This document shows, piece by piece, positions 42,628 through 52,141 of a DNA stretch of 64,000 bases. Source of the DNA: Paracidovorax oryzae ATCC 19882 (GTDB lineage Bacteria > Pseudomonadota > Gammaproteobacteria > Burkholderiales > Burkholderiaceae_C); the NCBI RefSeq assembly GCF_000687165.1, contig NZ_JMKU01000010.1, forward strand, positions 62,001 to 126,000, given 5' to 3'. The notes under the pieces are model-generated. The model searched no databases. It worked only from the letters and a program-made list of their open reading frames with translations, and had not been told where the DNA came from. The position numbers and the translations under genes were made by a program. How positions within the stretch are numbered: position 1 is the first letter of the stretch; each line of letters begins with the position of its first letter.

Positions 42628-44238
42628 ATGCAGATTGTCATTCCCTCCACCCGCAGCGCGCTGGTGCCTGGGCTTCTCGCGGCCCTGGCCGCCATCGCCG
42701 CCACGCCGGCCTTTGCGCAAAGCGAGGCATCGGCCGAGCCTGAACCCGGCATGTGGGCCTTCGACGGCGAACTCACCGGCCAGCCCGGCCGGAGCCTGCA
42801 GATCGACACCCAGCTGGGCCGCGGCATGGTCGTCTCCTACCTGGGCTACCGCGCCGACGGCTCCGCGCTCTTCTTGCAGGCGAGCGGCTACCGTGCGCAG
42901 GACGACAACGGTTTCACGGGGGAGTTGCGTGAATTCCGCAACGGTCCGGTGATCGGCGGGCAGACCGCCAACGGCGAAGTCGCAGGCAGTGCCGGCACGC
43001 TGCGGCTGGCCTTCGACACGCCCGTGTCCGGCACGGTGACGCTGCCGGGTGAGGCGCCGCGGCGCATCGCGCGTTTCACCTATGGCGCGCAGGAACTGTC
43101 CCGGGTCACCGGGTTCCGGAAGGACGTGCAGCTCACGGTGCATTCCCGGGAGCGGTTTCCGGGAACGGCGACCTACGCCCTGCAGTTCTCCGGCGGCAAT
43201 TTCCAGCTGGTGCAGACCAGCACCCGCGACGGCAGCCTGTGCTCGTATGCGGGCCCCTACCAGCTGCGCAGCGAAAGCATCGTCTCGGCGGAAGGCACGA
43301 AGCTCTGCACCGACGCCGCCGGCAACCAGCAGCGCAGTACCTACCGGCAGGGCCACTTCCGGTTCGACAACGAGAACTTCCTGTCGGGATCGGTGCGCAC
43401 CGAGGGCCGCGACGAATTCTTCACCGGGCCCTGCCAGGCCGGCGCCGTGCTCGGCAACAGCCCCGTCGCCCCGTGCTCCCAGGCCTGGTACGGCCAGCCG
43501 GCGCTGCAGCCGGGCATGTGGAGCTTCGACGACGAGCTGGACGGCCGGCCGGGCCGCAGCGTGCAGATCGACCACCTGGCCAACAGCGGCATGCTGGTCG
43601 TCTCCTATCTCGGCTATCGCGGCGACGGGTCTTCGATGTTCCTGCAGGGCGCGGCCTATTTCGGCTTCCTGTACAACCAGACCTACACCTTCGCCCTGAA
43701 GGAGTACCGCCGCGGCCCCGTGATCGGCGGCCCGGTGACGCCGGGGGAGGAAGCGGCGACCATCGGAGAAGCACAGCTCACCTTCGACAGCCCCACCAGC
43801 GGCATCCTGACCCTGCCCGGCGAGATGCCGCGCCGCATTTCGCGCTACCGCTACGAAGACCACACCGTGCGCTTCGACAAGGCGTTCGAGGGCTACGGCT
43901 ACCCCTCCGCGCACACGCCCGGCACACCGATGTCCATCGACATCGTCGCCCGGGCCGGCGTGTTCCGCATGGACACCCTGACGGGGGACACCTCCCTCGC
44001 CTGCCGGTACCGCGGCACCTACCGGCTGACCGGCGAAGGGCTCTTCACCGAAGGGTCGCGCTCCTGCGGCACGCTGGACGCGGCCACATCCGCCCCGTAC
44101 AGCGGCGAAATCGCAGTGAACGAGAACGGCCTGCTGCGCGCCCGCCTGACCGAGAACGGCCGCTCTCCGGTGCTGATCTCGGCGGGATGCAGCAACGGCC
44201 GCCTGTGCACCCGCGCGGAGCTGCAGCGCCCGCGCTGA
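42628..44238 (+). CDS. Secreted paralogue with two copies of the same repeat
   Basis: 536 residues from the ATG at 42628 (GAAGGAG ribosome site). The signal peptide (LVPGLLAALAAIAATPAFA) is cleaved before QSEAS. It has two units, at about 39-285 and 290-536, with the same conserved blocks as the upstream gene: EPGMWAFDGELTGQPGRSLQ, VVSYLGYRADGSALFLQ, ALKEYRRGPVIGG, MPRRISRYRYEDHT. It ends with an extra Cys-containing tail (SAGCSNGRLCTRAELQRPR). The pair probably arose by tandem gene duplication of an already duplicated unit. Likely periplasmic or extracellular; function unknown. Confidence 0.7.
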   Translation: MQIVIPSTRSALVPGLLAALAAIAATPAFAQSEASAEPEPGMWAFDGELTGQPGRSLQIDTQLGRGMVVSYLGYRADGSALFLQASGYRAQDDNGFTGELREFRNGPVIGGQTANGEVAGSAGTLRLAFDTPVSGTVTLPGEAPRRIARFTYGAQELSRVTGFRKDVQLTVHSRERFPGTATYALQFSGGNFQLVQTSTRDGSLCSYAGPYQLRSESIVSAEGTKLCTDAAGNQQRSTYRQGHFRFDNENFLSGSVRTEGRDEFFTGPCQAGAVLGNSPVAPCSQAWYGQPALQPGMWSFDDELDGRPGRSVQIDHLANSGMLVVSYLGYRGDGSSMFLQGAAYFGFLYNQTYTFALKEYRRGPVIGGPVTPGEEAATIGEAQLTFDSPTSGILTLPGEMPRRISRYRYEDHTVRFDKAFEGYGYPSAHTPGTPMSIDIVARAGVFRMDTLTGDTSLACRYRGTYRLTGEGLFTEGSRSCGTLDAATSAPYSGEIAVNENGLLRARLTENGRSPVLISAGCSNGRLCTRAELQRPR

Positions 44239-44375
44239 AAAGCCCTCGCCGCGACCCGCATCCCCGTCGCGCATCCAGGCGTTGCGGCGTGCGGCAACGC
44301 CGTGCAGCGCAGGCTGCGCCCGTGCCCACAGGCGCCGGGCGAGAAACCGCCCGGCCGCCTGCACGCCACGTCACA

Positions 44376-45365
44376 TCATTTCGCGTCGTCCTCGGGGGTG
44401 GCGGCGCCTTCACCGGCGGCACCATCGCCACCATGCGCACCGTCGCCAGGCTCCGGCGCATCCACGGCGGCTGCTTCGGTCCCGGCCTCGGCCGCGGCGG
44501 CACGGGCCTGGGCCGCGCTGCGCAGCTGGCGCCCGCGCTGCAGCGAACGCTCCGCCGCGCGCACGTCCATGCCGTACATGTCGGCGAACTGCGCCACGTC
44601 CGCACTGCCGCTGGCCTCGAAGGCCCGCAGCAGGGCTTCGGCCTTGGCATCGCGCTCCGCAACTTCGGCCAGGGCCTCGTCCAGCACGGCGTTCGCCTTT
44701 TCGTCGCGGCTGCGCACGAGCGCGTCGTAGCCGATGCGGTCCAGGCCCGAAGCCTCGAACGCTTGGGCGATGCGGCGGCGCAGCTTGGCAGTGAGGTCCT
44801 CGCCGTCGCGCGGCTTCTTGCGGCGGAACACTTCCAGCAGCGCGTGGTGCACATGCTCGGGCGCCATGGCCTCCACGGCCTGGCCCTGCAGATCGTGGCG
44901 CGGACGGCCCTCGGCCACCACCTGCAGGTAGCGGGTGGAGCGGGTGTGGATGCCCAGCGCGGCCTTCAGGTCGTCCTTCTCGAAGGCGCCGGGATGGGCG
45001 TCCTGCAGGTCCTGGAAGATGCCGCGCTTGAGTGGCAGGAATTGCGCGCCGAAGAGGTGCGGATAGAAGCCTGCCAGCTGTTCCAGCACGGGATGCGTGC
45101 GGCGCGGGCCCTGGGCCTGCGGCGCGGCAGCGCCTGGAGCGGCAGCGGGATCGCCCGCGGGGCGGTTGCGGGCGCCTCCGCGGCCCCGGCCTCCACGCCG
45201 GCCGGCGCGGGGAGCGCGGCCTTCGCTGCCGGCCTCGGCTGCATCGCCGGAGGAGGCCGGCGCGGCGTTGTCCGTTGCGCCGTCGCGGCCTGCCACGGCC
45301 TGCGCGTCGCCCGCTGCGGCGGGGACGGGGTTCTGGGTTGCTTCTGCGGTCGCGTTGTCGGTCAT
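44376..45365 (-). CDS. proQ: ProQ/FinO-family RNA-binding protein with long low-complexity ends
   Basis: 329 residues from the ATG at 45365. Residues about 88-185 are the FinO/ProQ domain: HPVLEQLAGFYPHLFGAQFL, LKRGIFQDLQDAHPGAFEKD, LKAALGIHTRSTRYLQVVA. It binds structured RNAs and sRNA-mRNA duplexes as a chaperone. The N-terminal extension (RAGRRGGRGRGGARNRP) is an RGG-type RNA-binding tail. The C-terminal part is Ala/Asp/Gly-rich after a helical region. The length is typical of beta-proteobacterial ProQ-like proteins rather than of the 232-residue E. coli form. Confidence 0.85.
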   Translation of the reverse strand: MTDNATAEATQNPVPAAAGDAQAVAGRDGATDNAAPASSGDAAEAGSEGRAPRAGRRGGRGRGGARNRPAGDPAAAPGAAAPQAQGPRRTHPVLEQLAGFYPHLFGAQFLPLKRGIFQDLQDAHPGAFEKDDLKAALGIHTRSTRYLQVVAEGRPRHDLQGQAVEAMAPEHVHHALLEVFRRKKPRDGEDLTAKLRRRIAQAFEASGLDRIGYDALVRSRDEKANAVLDEALAEVAERDAKAEALLRAFEASGSADVAQFADMYGMDVRAAERSLQRGRQLRSAAQARAAAAEAGTEAAAVDAPEPGDGAHGGDGAAGEGAATPEDDAK

Positions 45366-45476
45366 GGCAATCAAGGATGCGGTCTGGTCAGGGCGTGCGG
45401 CCCGGCTGCGCGGCATGGCCACGCGGCGTAAAACCCGCCATCATGCCAGTTTGCCGCGCGCGGCCCCTGCACGGCG

Positions 45477-46736
45477 CTAGACGGCGCCTGGCCGCAGGGC
45501 CTCGTCGAGCACCTCCACCCAGTGCCGCACGGGCACCTGGGTGCCGCTCTGCAGGTGCGTGATGCAGCCGATATTGGCCGAGAGGATGGCCGCGGGCGGC
45601 TCCTCCGCACAGGCCTCGTCCAGCGCGCCGAGCTTGCGGTCGCGCAACTGGCCGGCGATCTCCGGTTGCAGCAGCGAGTAGGTACCGGCGGAACCGCAGC
45701 ACAGGTGCGACTCCGTGCGTGCCACGCGCAGGCGAAAGCCCAGGCGGGCCAGGTGGGTCTCCACCCCGCCGCGCAGTTTCTGGCCGTGCTGCAGCGTGCA
45801 GGGCGGGTGGTAGGCAAGCAGCGCCCGCGGGGGATCGATCCGCCCCTGCAGCCGCTCGGCGAGCGCGGGCAGCATGTCCGGCAGCAGTTCGGACAGGTCC
45901 CGTGCCAGCGCGCTGACGCGCTCCGCCCGCGCGGCGTAGGCCGGATCGTGGCGCAGCAGGTGGCCGTATTCCTTCACCGTGGCGCCGCAGCCCGAGGCAT
46001 TGAGCACGATCGCCTCCACGCCGCCCGCCTCCACGTGCGGCCACCAGGCATCGATGTTGGCGCGCATCTGCGCCAGGCCGCCGTCCTGGTCGTTGAGATG
46101 GAATTTCACCGCGCCGCAGCAGCCCTCGCCGGCGGCGATCACGGTCTGGATGCCGGCGGCGTCCAGCACGCGCGCCGTGGCGCGGTTCACGTTGGGCAGC
46201 ATCGCCGGCTGAACGCAGCCCGCGAGCATGAGCACCTTGCGCGGGTGCTCGCGCACCGGCCAGGCGCCGGCCTCCTGCGGGCGCGGCACCTTGGCGCGCA
46301 GCGTGGCAGGCAGCAGCCCGCGCACGGCCTGGCCTGCCTTCAGCGCCGGCTTGAACAGCGGCGACGGCAGCCCCTCCTTCAACGCCCAGCGGCGCGCGCG
46401 CTCGGGCAGCGGCCGCGGCACCTTGTCCTCGACGATGCGCCGGCCGATATCCACCAGGCGCCCGTACTGCACGCCGCTCGGGCAGGTCGTCTCGCAGTTG
46501 CGGCAGGTCAGGCAGCGGTCCAGGTGCAACTGTGTCTTGCGGGTGGGCGCCTCCCCCTCCAGCACCTGCTTGATGAGGTAGATGCGCCCGCGCGGCCCGT
46601 CCAGTTCATCACCGAGCAACTGGTAGGTCGGGCACGTGGCGGTACAGAAGCCGCAGTGCACGCACTTGCGCAGGATGCCCTCGGCCTCGCGGCCTTCGGG
46701 CGTGTCCTGGAATTCGGGGGCGAGTCGGGTTTGCAT
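45477..46736 (-). CDS. glcF: Glycolate oxidase iron-sulphur subunit GlcF
   Basis: 419 residues. Two ferredoxin-type 4Fe-4S motifs stand near the N-terminus: CVHCGFCTATCP and CLTCRNCETTCP. Two cysteine-rich CCG domains follow (AGCVQPAML, EGCCGAVKFHL and ASGCGATVKEYG, LCCGSAGTYS). GlcF passes electrons from the GlcD/GlcE flavoproteins toward the quinone pool when glycolate is oxidised to glyoxylate. It is in line with glcE upstream, but a DUF1275 gene lies between them and glcD is not in the window. Confidence 0.9.
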   Translation of the reverse strand: MQTRLAPEFQDTPEGREAEGILRKCVHCGFCTATCPTYQLLGDELDGPRGRIYLIKQVLEGEAPTRKTQLHLDRCLTCRNCETTCPSGVQYGRLVDIGRRIVEDKVPRPLPERARRWALKEGLPSPLFKPALKAGQAVRGLLPATLRAKVPRPQEAGAWPVREHPRKVLMLAGCVQPAMLPNVNRATARVLDAAGIQTVIAAGEGCCGAVKFHLNDQDGGLAQMRANIDAWWPHVEAGGVEAIVLNASGCGATVKEYGHLLRHDPAYAARAERVSALARDLSELLPDMLPALAERLQGRIDPPRALLAYHPPCTLQHGQKLRGGVETHLARLGFRLRVARTESHLCCGSAGTYSLLQPEIAGQLRDRKLGALDEACAEEPPAAILSANIGCITHLQSGTQVPVRHWVEVLDEALRPGAV

Positions 46737-46782
46737 GGTGATCGTTGTCGTGGGAAGGTCGTGGCGTCGGCCCGCGGGGCAC

Positions 46783-47553
46783 TCAAGGGCGGTGGCGGCG
46801 CGCGCGCCACAGCGCGGCCAGGTGCCCGAAATCCGAGGCGAGCGGCGGCAGCGCGAGCCCCAGCAGCACCGCCGCCAGCGGCACCACCCAGACGAAGCCC
46901 ACGTGCTTGAAGCCGGCCGCGCCCACGATGCCGCCGGCCGTGAACATGCCCAGCAGGCTCGCGAACAGCACCAGCCGGGCGCGGTTGGAATGCACGTGCG
47001 CCTCGGGCGGGGTGCCGCGCCGGTTCCAGTAGAGCATCTTGCCCATCTCGATGCCCAGGTCAGTGGCCACGCCTGTCATGTGCGTGGTACGGATCTGGGC
47101 GGAAGACATCTTGGTCACCACCGCGTTCTGCAGCCCCATGAGGAAGGCCAGCAGCAGCACCGTGAGCGGCACCGAGAATGGCGTGGGCCAGCCCAGGGTG
47201 ATTGCGCCCATGAGCCCGAACAGCAGCATCAGCACGGCTTCGAGCAGAAGCGGCAGCGCGAACCCGCTGCGCAGCCGGTGGTGGCGCGCCCAGTTCACCA
47301 TGATCGCGGTGGTGCCCGCACCCGACATGAACGCCCAGAGCGTGCCCACGGCGGCCAGCACCAGGGCCATGTTGCCCAGCACGAGGTTGTCGGCCACGGT
47401 GGACAGGAAGCCCGTCATGTGCGAGGTGTAGCTGTGCACGACGAGAAAGCCGCCGGCGTTCACCGCGCCCGCGTTGAACGCCAGCAGCAGGCCCAGCAGC
47501 CGGTTGGTGGACGGCGTGCGGTGCCGCCCCATGAGATGCCTCAGAAGGCGCAT
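46783..47553 (-). CDS. DUF1275 (YoaK-type) membrane protein
   Basis: 256 residues from the ATG at 47553; an ATG at 47532 is a possible alternative. Six or seven hydrophobic segments. LLAFNAGAVNAGGFLVVHSY, SHMTGFLSTVADNLVLGNM and LLAFLMGLQNAVVTKMSSA are DUF1275 signatures. The family's transport activity is unproven. It sits between glcE (8 bases upstream) and glcF (46 bases downstream), so it is probably cotranscribed with them and could move a substrate related to glycolate, which is inference. Confidence 0.8.
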   Translation of the reverse strand: MRLLRHLMGRHRTPSTNRLLGLLLAFNAGAVNAGGFLVVHSYTSHMTGFLSTVADNLVLGNMALVLAAVGTLWAFMSGAGTTAIMVNWARHHRLRSGFALPLLLEAVLMLLFGLMGAITLGWPTPFSVPLTVLLLAFLMGLQNAVVTKMSSAQIRTTHMTGVATDLGIEMGKMLYWNRRGTPPEAHVHSNRARLVLFASLLGMFTAGGIVGAAGFKHVGFVWVVPLAAVLLGLALPPLASDFGHLAALWRARRHRP

Positions 47554-47561
47554 GCCCCGGC

Positions 47562-48674
47562 CTACCCCGCCACCCGCCGTCCGGGATTGAAGATGCCCTC
47601 GGGATCGAAGGCAGCGCGCAGCCGGTCCTGGATGCGCTGCAGGGCCGCGTCCGCAGGCTGCGCCGGCGCGAGGGGAGATTCCGCCGGGGCGCGGAACAGC
47701 GTGGCAGAGCCGCCGACGGCACGCGCGGCCTCCTGCAGCGCAGGCCCCAGGGCTGGCGGCGCCTGCACCCAGCGCAGCCCGCCGTGCCATTCGACCAGCG
47801 GGCCGGATGCACCGGCAGGCAGCGCCAGGGCCGGGGCCGACTGTGGCACCGACAGGCGCCAGAGCGCAGCGCCCGCGGGCCGGCCGGCGAACCACGGCAG
47901 CGCCTGTTCGCGGCAGGCGCCCCACTGCGCGGCCGCCTCCTGCGGCGATTGCAGCTGCCCGCCCAGGGCGCGGCAGGCGGACTCCACAGCCGCCACGGCG
48001 CCCCGCAGCCGCAAGTGCAGCAGGCCGCCGCCCCGGGCGCCGGAAGGACCGGCCTCCCAGCGGCTGGCATTCAACGGCAGCGGCTGGCCGCCCCATTCCT
48101 GCAGCCGCCGCAGCGCCTCGGCCTGCGGCAGCTCGAAGCACAGCGTGGCCTCCGCGGGCGGCACGGGCAGCACCTTGAGGCTCACTTCGGTCACGACGCC
48201 CAGCGTGCCCCAGGCCCCGGCCATCAGCCGCGACACGTCGTAGCCCGCCACGTTCTTCATGACCTGCCCGCCGAAGCGCAGGCATTCGGCGCGGCCGTTG
48301 ACGATCTCCGCCCCGAGCACGAAATCGCGCACGGCCCCGGCGCTCGCGCGGGCCGGGCCCGACAGCCCTGCCGCGACCATTCCCCCCACGGTGGCGCCCT
48401 CGCCGAAATGCGGCGGCTCGAACGGCAGGCACTGCCCGCGGCCGGCCAGCAGTGCCTCCAGCTCGGCGAGCGGCGTGCCGGCGCGCACCGTCACCACCAG
48501 TTCGCTCGGCTCATAGTCCACCACGCCCGTGCAGGCACGCGTGTCGAGCACTTCGCCGTCCAGCGGCATGCCGCCATGGAAATCCTTGGTGCCCCCCCCG
48601 CGGATGCGCAAGGGGCGGCCTTCGCGCGCACTGTCGCGCACGCGTTCGATGATCTGGCGGAGGGCGGAATCCAT
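47562..48674 (-). CDS. glcE: Glycolate oxidase FAD-binding subunit GlcE
   Basis: 370 residues from the ATG at 48674. It belongs to the FAD-linked oxidase (PCMH-type) family: LRIRGGGTKDFHG, VVDYEPSELVVTVRAGTPLA, GATVGGMVAAGLSGPARASAG-type FAD loop, and the ending AAFDPEGIFNPGRRVAG. GlcE works with GlcD and GlcF in glycolate oxidase. It is divergent from vgrG, so the usual upstream glcD is missing here. The spacing to DUF1275 suggests one operon. Confidence 0.9.
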   Translation of the reverse strand: MDSALRQIIERVRDSAREGRPLRIRGGGTKDFHGGMPLDGEVLDTRACTGVVDYEPSELVVTVRAGTPLAELEALLAGRGQCLPFEPPHFGEGATVGGMVAAGLSGPARASAGAVRDFVLGAEIVNGRAECLRFGGQVMKNVAGYDVSRLMAGAWGTLGVVTEVSLKVLPVPPAEATLCFELPQAEALRRLQEWGGQPLPLNASRWEAGPSGARGGGLLHLRLRGAVAAVESACRALGGQLQSPQEAAAQWGACREQALPWFAGRPAGAALWRLSVPQSAPALALPAGASGPLVEWHGGLRWVQAPPALGPALQEAARAVGGSATLFRAPAESPLAPAQPADAALQRIQDRLRAAFDPEGIFNPGRRVAG

Positions 48675-48933
48675 GGCTGCATCGTAGCGGCAGCCCCGGG
48701 GCGGAGCGCCCGGTGCCCGCGTGAATTTTTTGAACGCGGCGCGTGAAGCCTGGAGGGGCACGAAAACGCCCCCGCCGGCACCCTCGCATAACGGTTCATT
48801 TGCACCGCCATAGCGCCCGACATTCGGACACAAAACAAATTTTGGGAAGCCCTTCCCTGCCTTGCAAGCGCTTCCTATCATCGCGCCCGTTTTGAACTCT
48901 ACCGTTCGGCCGCAAGGGCTGAAACCGACCACA

Positions 48934-51681
48934 ATGACACGCCGCGTCACCATCCGGACGCCCCTGGGAGAGCAGTTGCATTTCCGGCAGCTGCGGGGCA
49001 GCGAGGAGTTGAGCCAGCTTTTCTCCTTCGACATCGACCTGCGCTCGGAGAGCCGGGACATCGATCCCAAGGCATTGCTCGGTAAAACGGCGACGGTGGA
49101 GATCGAGACGCAGGGCGGCGGGCGCCGCTACCTCGATGGCCTGGTCACCCGATTCGGCATGCAGGGGCAGGACCACCGCTTCTGTTCGTACCACCTGCGC
49201 CTGCAACCCTGGCTGTGGGTGGCCACGCGGCGCCAGGATTTCAGAATCTTCCAGTTCAAGACCGTCCCGCAGATCGTGCAGGACGTGCTGGGCCGCTACG
49301 GCTACCCGATGCAACTGAAGCTCACGCGCGCCTATCGTGCCTGGGACTACTGCGTGCAATACGGCGAGAGCGACTTCGACTTCGTCTCGCGATTGCTGGA
49401 GCATGAGGGCGCGTATTACTACTTCCAGCACGCGAGCGGCCAGCATACGCTGGTGATCGCCGACGACATCGTGGGTTGCCACGAACCCTTGCCGGGCGCG
49501 GCAACCATTCCGTTCTACCCGCCGGAGAAGTCGGCCACGGCCGACCGTGAGAATATCCATGCCTGGGTGCTCAGCGAGGAAATCAAGTCGGGCAGGTACT
49601 ACAACGACGACTACGACTTCAAGAAGCCCCGGTCGGACCTCTCCAACATGCGCCAGCAGCCCCCGGGCCATGCGCATGATGCGTACGAGATCTACGAATG
49701 GCCGGGCGGCTACGTGCAGCATGGCGACGGCGAGCAATACGCCCGTGTTCGCCTGCAGGAAGGGCTGACGGGCCACAGCACCGTCAGGGGCGAGTCCCGC
49801 CACCGCAGCATCGCACCCGGCTACACCTTCACGCTGGAGAACTACCCGCGCGGTGACCAAAACCGGCAGTACCTCATCACCGGGGTGACGTACCACCTGC
49901 ACGAGAACCCGGGCACGTCCTCGGTCAACAGCGCCAAGCCGGGAGAAGCGCTCAAGAACAGCGAAGAGCAGGGGTCGTTCCAGAAGTTCAGCCTCACGGC
50001 CCAGCCCACGAGCCTGCCGTACACCCCCGCCAGAAAAACTCCAAAACCCCGCACGACAGGCCCGCAGACCGCCGTGGTCGTGGGCCCGGCGGGCGAGGAA
50101 ATCTGGACGGACGAATACGGCCGCATCAAGGTGCAGTTCCACTGGGACCGGCTGGGGGCGATGGACGAGCATTCCAGTTGCTGGGTGCGCGTGGCGACCA
50201 GTTGGGCAGGCTCGGGCTTCGGGGCCGTATCCATCCCCCGCATAGGCCACGAAGTGGTGATCGATTTCGTGAACGGCGATCCTGACCATCCGATCGCCAT
50301 AGGCAGCGTCTACAACGCGGCGAACATGCCGCCCTGGGCGCTACCGGGCAACGCCACGCAGTCGGGCATCAAGACACGATCGAGCAAGGGCGGCGCGACC
50401 GGCGACGGCATGAAGAGCGGAGCCGGCGACGCCAACGCGATCCGCTTCGAGGACAGGAAGGGCGCGGAGCAGCTATGGCTGCATGCGCAGAAGGACCAGC
50501 TCATCGAGGTCGAGAACGATGAAGCGCACTGGGTCGGCAATGACCGGGCCAAGACGATCGACCGGGACGAGACCACCATCGTTCATCGCGACCGGACAGA
50601 AACCGTAGACCGCAACGAAAAGATCACGGTGCATGGCTGGCGGACGGAAGAAGTCGATGGCGACGAGACCATCACCATCCACTCCAACCGCACTGAAACG
50701 GTGGACCTGGACGAATCCATCACCATCCACCGCAACCGCCGCGAACGGGTCGATCTGGACGAAACGGTATCGATCGGCGTGGACCGCTCGGAAGACGTGG
50801 GCCGCAACGAACTGGTCTCGATCGGCGCCAACCGGGCCAAGACCATCGGCAACAACGAGAAGGACCGGATCGGCAGGAACTGGTCCCTGCGCGTGGGCAA
50901 GACCAAGACCGAGACCATCGGCCGGATGTCGCTGCAGAACGTGGGCATGGCGCGCATGGACAACGTCGGCCTGGGCTACAGCCTCAACGTGGGCGTGGCG
51001 ATGAACACCCTGGTCGGCCTGCAGCAGAGCACCCAGGTGGGCAGAACCAAGCGCCTCAACGTGGGCGACACCTACACCCAGGACATCGGCAAGGCCTGGA
51101 ACCTGCAGGTCGGCCGCACCCAGACGGTGAACGTGGGCGAGCGCCAGGAAACCCGCGCCGGCAAGGTGCTCGTCGCCCAGGCCGGCGAGCACCTGGAACT
51201 GGCCTGCGGCGCGGCGAAGATCGTCCTGCGCAGCGACGGCGGCATCTACCTGCAGGGCACGCACATCGAAATGCAGGCCAGCGCCGCGATCAACGCGGAC
51301 GCGGGGCTCATCGACCTCAACTGCGGCAGCAGCCAGCCCGCGCCAGAAACGCCTCCGCCCGCCAGCGACGCGCCCGGCGACGCGGCGCAGCAGGCCGCCG
51401 ACGCCGCGGAAGGCCAGGCGGAGTCCGCCGCGAGCGCCGCCATGGGCGGCGGCGCATCGGGCCTGCAAAGCGCCCTCGGTGCGCTCCAGCAGGCCAAGGG
51501 GTTGCTCGACACCGCCAAGGCCCTGAAGAACGGCGACCTCGGCGCGATCGCCGGGTTGGCCGGAGGCATCGCCGGCCTGGGCGGGCCCGGTGGCATCGGC
51601 AGCAGCGTGGGCAGCGCCCCTGCCGGTTCTGCCGGCCCTGCGGCCATGGGCAAGACGCCGGGCTGGAGCGCCAAGCCCTGA
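48934..51681 (+). CDS. vgrG: Type VI secretion spike protein VgrG with DUF2345 extension
   Basis: 915 residues from the ATG at 48934. Residues 1-360 are the gp27-like base (RRVTIRTPLGEQLHFRQLRG opens it), and about 385-460 the gp5/OB fold (DEYGRIKVQFHWDRLG, SSCWVRVATSWAGSGFGAVS). From about 537 there are at least seven 16-residue repeats of the form NRTETVDLDESITIH that build the beta-helical needle. A DUF2345 segment follows, then an Ala/Gly/Gln-rich tail of about 110 residues. It forms the puncturing tip loaded with PAAR and effector. No T6SS baseplate or sheath genes are nearby, so this is an orphan vgrG island. Confidence 0.95.
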   Translation: MTRRVTIRTPLGEQLHFRQLRGSEELSQLFSFDIDLRSESRDIDPKALLGKTATVEIETQGGGRRYLDGLVTRFGMQGQDHRFCSYHLRLQPWLWVATRRQDFRIFQFKTVPQIVQDVLGRYGYPMQLKLTRAYRAWDYCVQYGESDFDFVSRLLEHEGAYYYFQHASGQHTLVIADDIVGCHEPLPGAATIPFYPPEKSATADRENIHAWVLSEEIKSGRYYNDDYDFKKPRSDLSNMRQQPPGHAHDAYEIYEWPGGYVQHGDGEQYARVRLQEGLTGHSTVRGESRHRSIAPGYTFTLENYPRGDQNRQYLITGVTYHLHENPGTSSVNSAKPGEALKNSEEQGSFQKFSLTAQPTSLPYTPARKTPKPRTTGPQTAVVVGPAGEEIWTDEYGRIKVQFHWDRLGAMDEHSSCWVRVATSWAGSGFGAVSIPRIGHEVVIDFVNGDPDHPIAIGSVYNAANMPPWALPGNATQSGIKTRSSKGGATGDGMKSGAGDANAIRFEDRKGAEQLWLHAQKDQLIEVENDEAHWVGNDRAKTIDRDETTIVHRDRTETVDRNEKITVHGWRTEEVDGDETITIHSNRTETVDLDESITIHRNRRERVDLDETVSIGVDRSEDVGRNELVSIGANRAKTIGNNEKDRIGRNWSLRVGKTKTETIGRMSLQNVGMARMDNVGLGYSLNVGVAMNTLVGLQQSTQVGRTKRLNVGDTYTQDIGKAWNLQVGRTQTVNVGERQETRAGKVLVAQAGEHLELACGAAKIVLRSDGGIYLQGTHIEMQASAAINADAGLIDLNCGSSQPAPETPPPASDAPGDAAQQAADAAEGQAESAASAAMGGGASGLQSALGALQQAKGLLDTAKALKNGDLGAIAGLAGGIAGLGGPGGIGSSVGSAPAGSAGPAAMGKTPGWSAKP

Positions 51682-51725
51682 CCGCCCCCGCACCAGATAA
51701 CGAGAGAAAAAGCGATCGACCTGCC

Positions 51726-52067
51726 ATGGCCCAACCCGCTGCCCGCATGCACGACGACGTCGCCCACCAGCGCGGCGCCGGCCCCATCCTGGAAGGCGCC
51801 CCCACGGTCCGCATCGGGGGCCAACCCGCTGCCCGCATGGGCGACCGGGTGCGCCACAACAAGGGCATCGAACCCATCACCCAAGGCGAGCCCTCCGTGC
51901 GGCTGGCCGGGCGCCCCGCCGCCCGCGTCGGCGATGAAGTCGCCTGCCACGGCCTGATCGCCCAGGGCTGCCCTACGGTGCGCATCGGCCGCGACAAGGA
52001 CGAAGCCTGCATGCAGGCCGCCGCCGACGAGGGCGCGGCCTTCGTCGTGCCGGCGCATGGCTCGTGA
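51726..52067 (+). CDS. PAAR-domain spike-tip protein
   Basis: 113 residues. Three PAAR-type repeats are clear: QPAARMHDDVAHQ, QPAARMGDRVRHN and RPAARVGDEVACHG. The fold is a small zinc-binding cone that caps the VgrG needle and often carries or recruits an effector. Here there is no effector extension, so the cargo is probably the next gene. It lies 44 bases after vgrG. Confidence 0.9.
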   Translation: MAQPAARMHDDVAHQRGAGPILEGAPTVRIGGQPAARMGDRVRHNKGIEPITQGEPSVRLAGRPAARVGDEVACHGLIAQGCPTVRIGRDKDEACMQAAADEGAAFVVPAHGS

Positions 52068-52141
52068 CGTGAAGCCGTCGCGCCACCCAGGCCGCCCGCC
52101 CCCCATTCCATCGATACCGACACCGAAAGACCCCGAAACCC

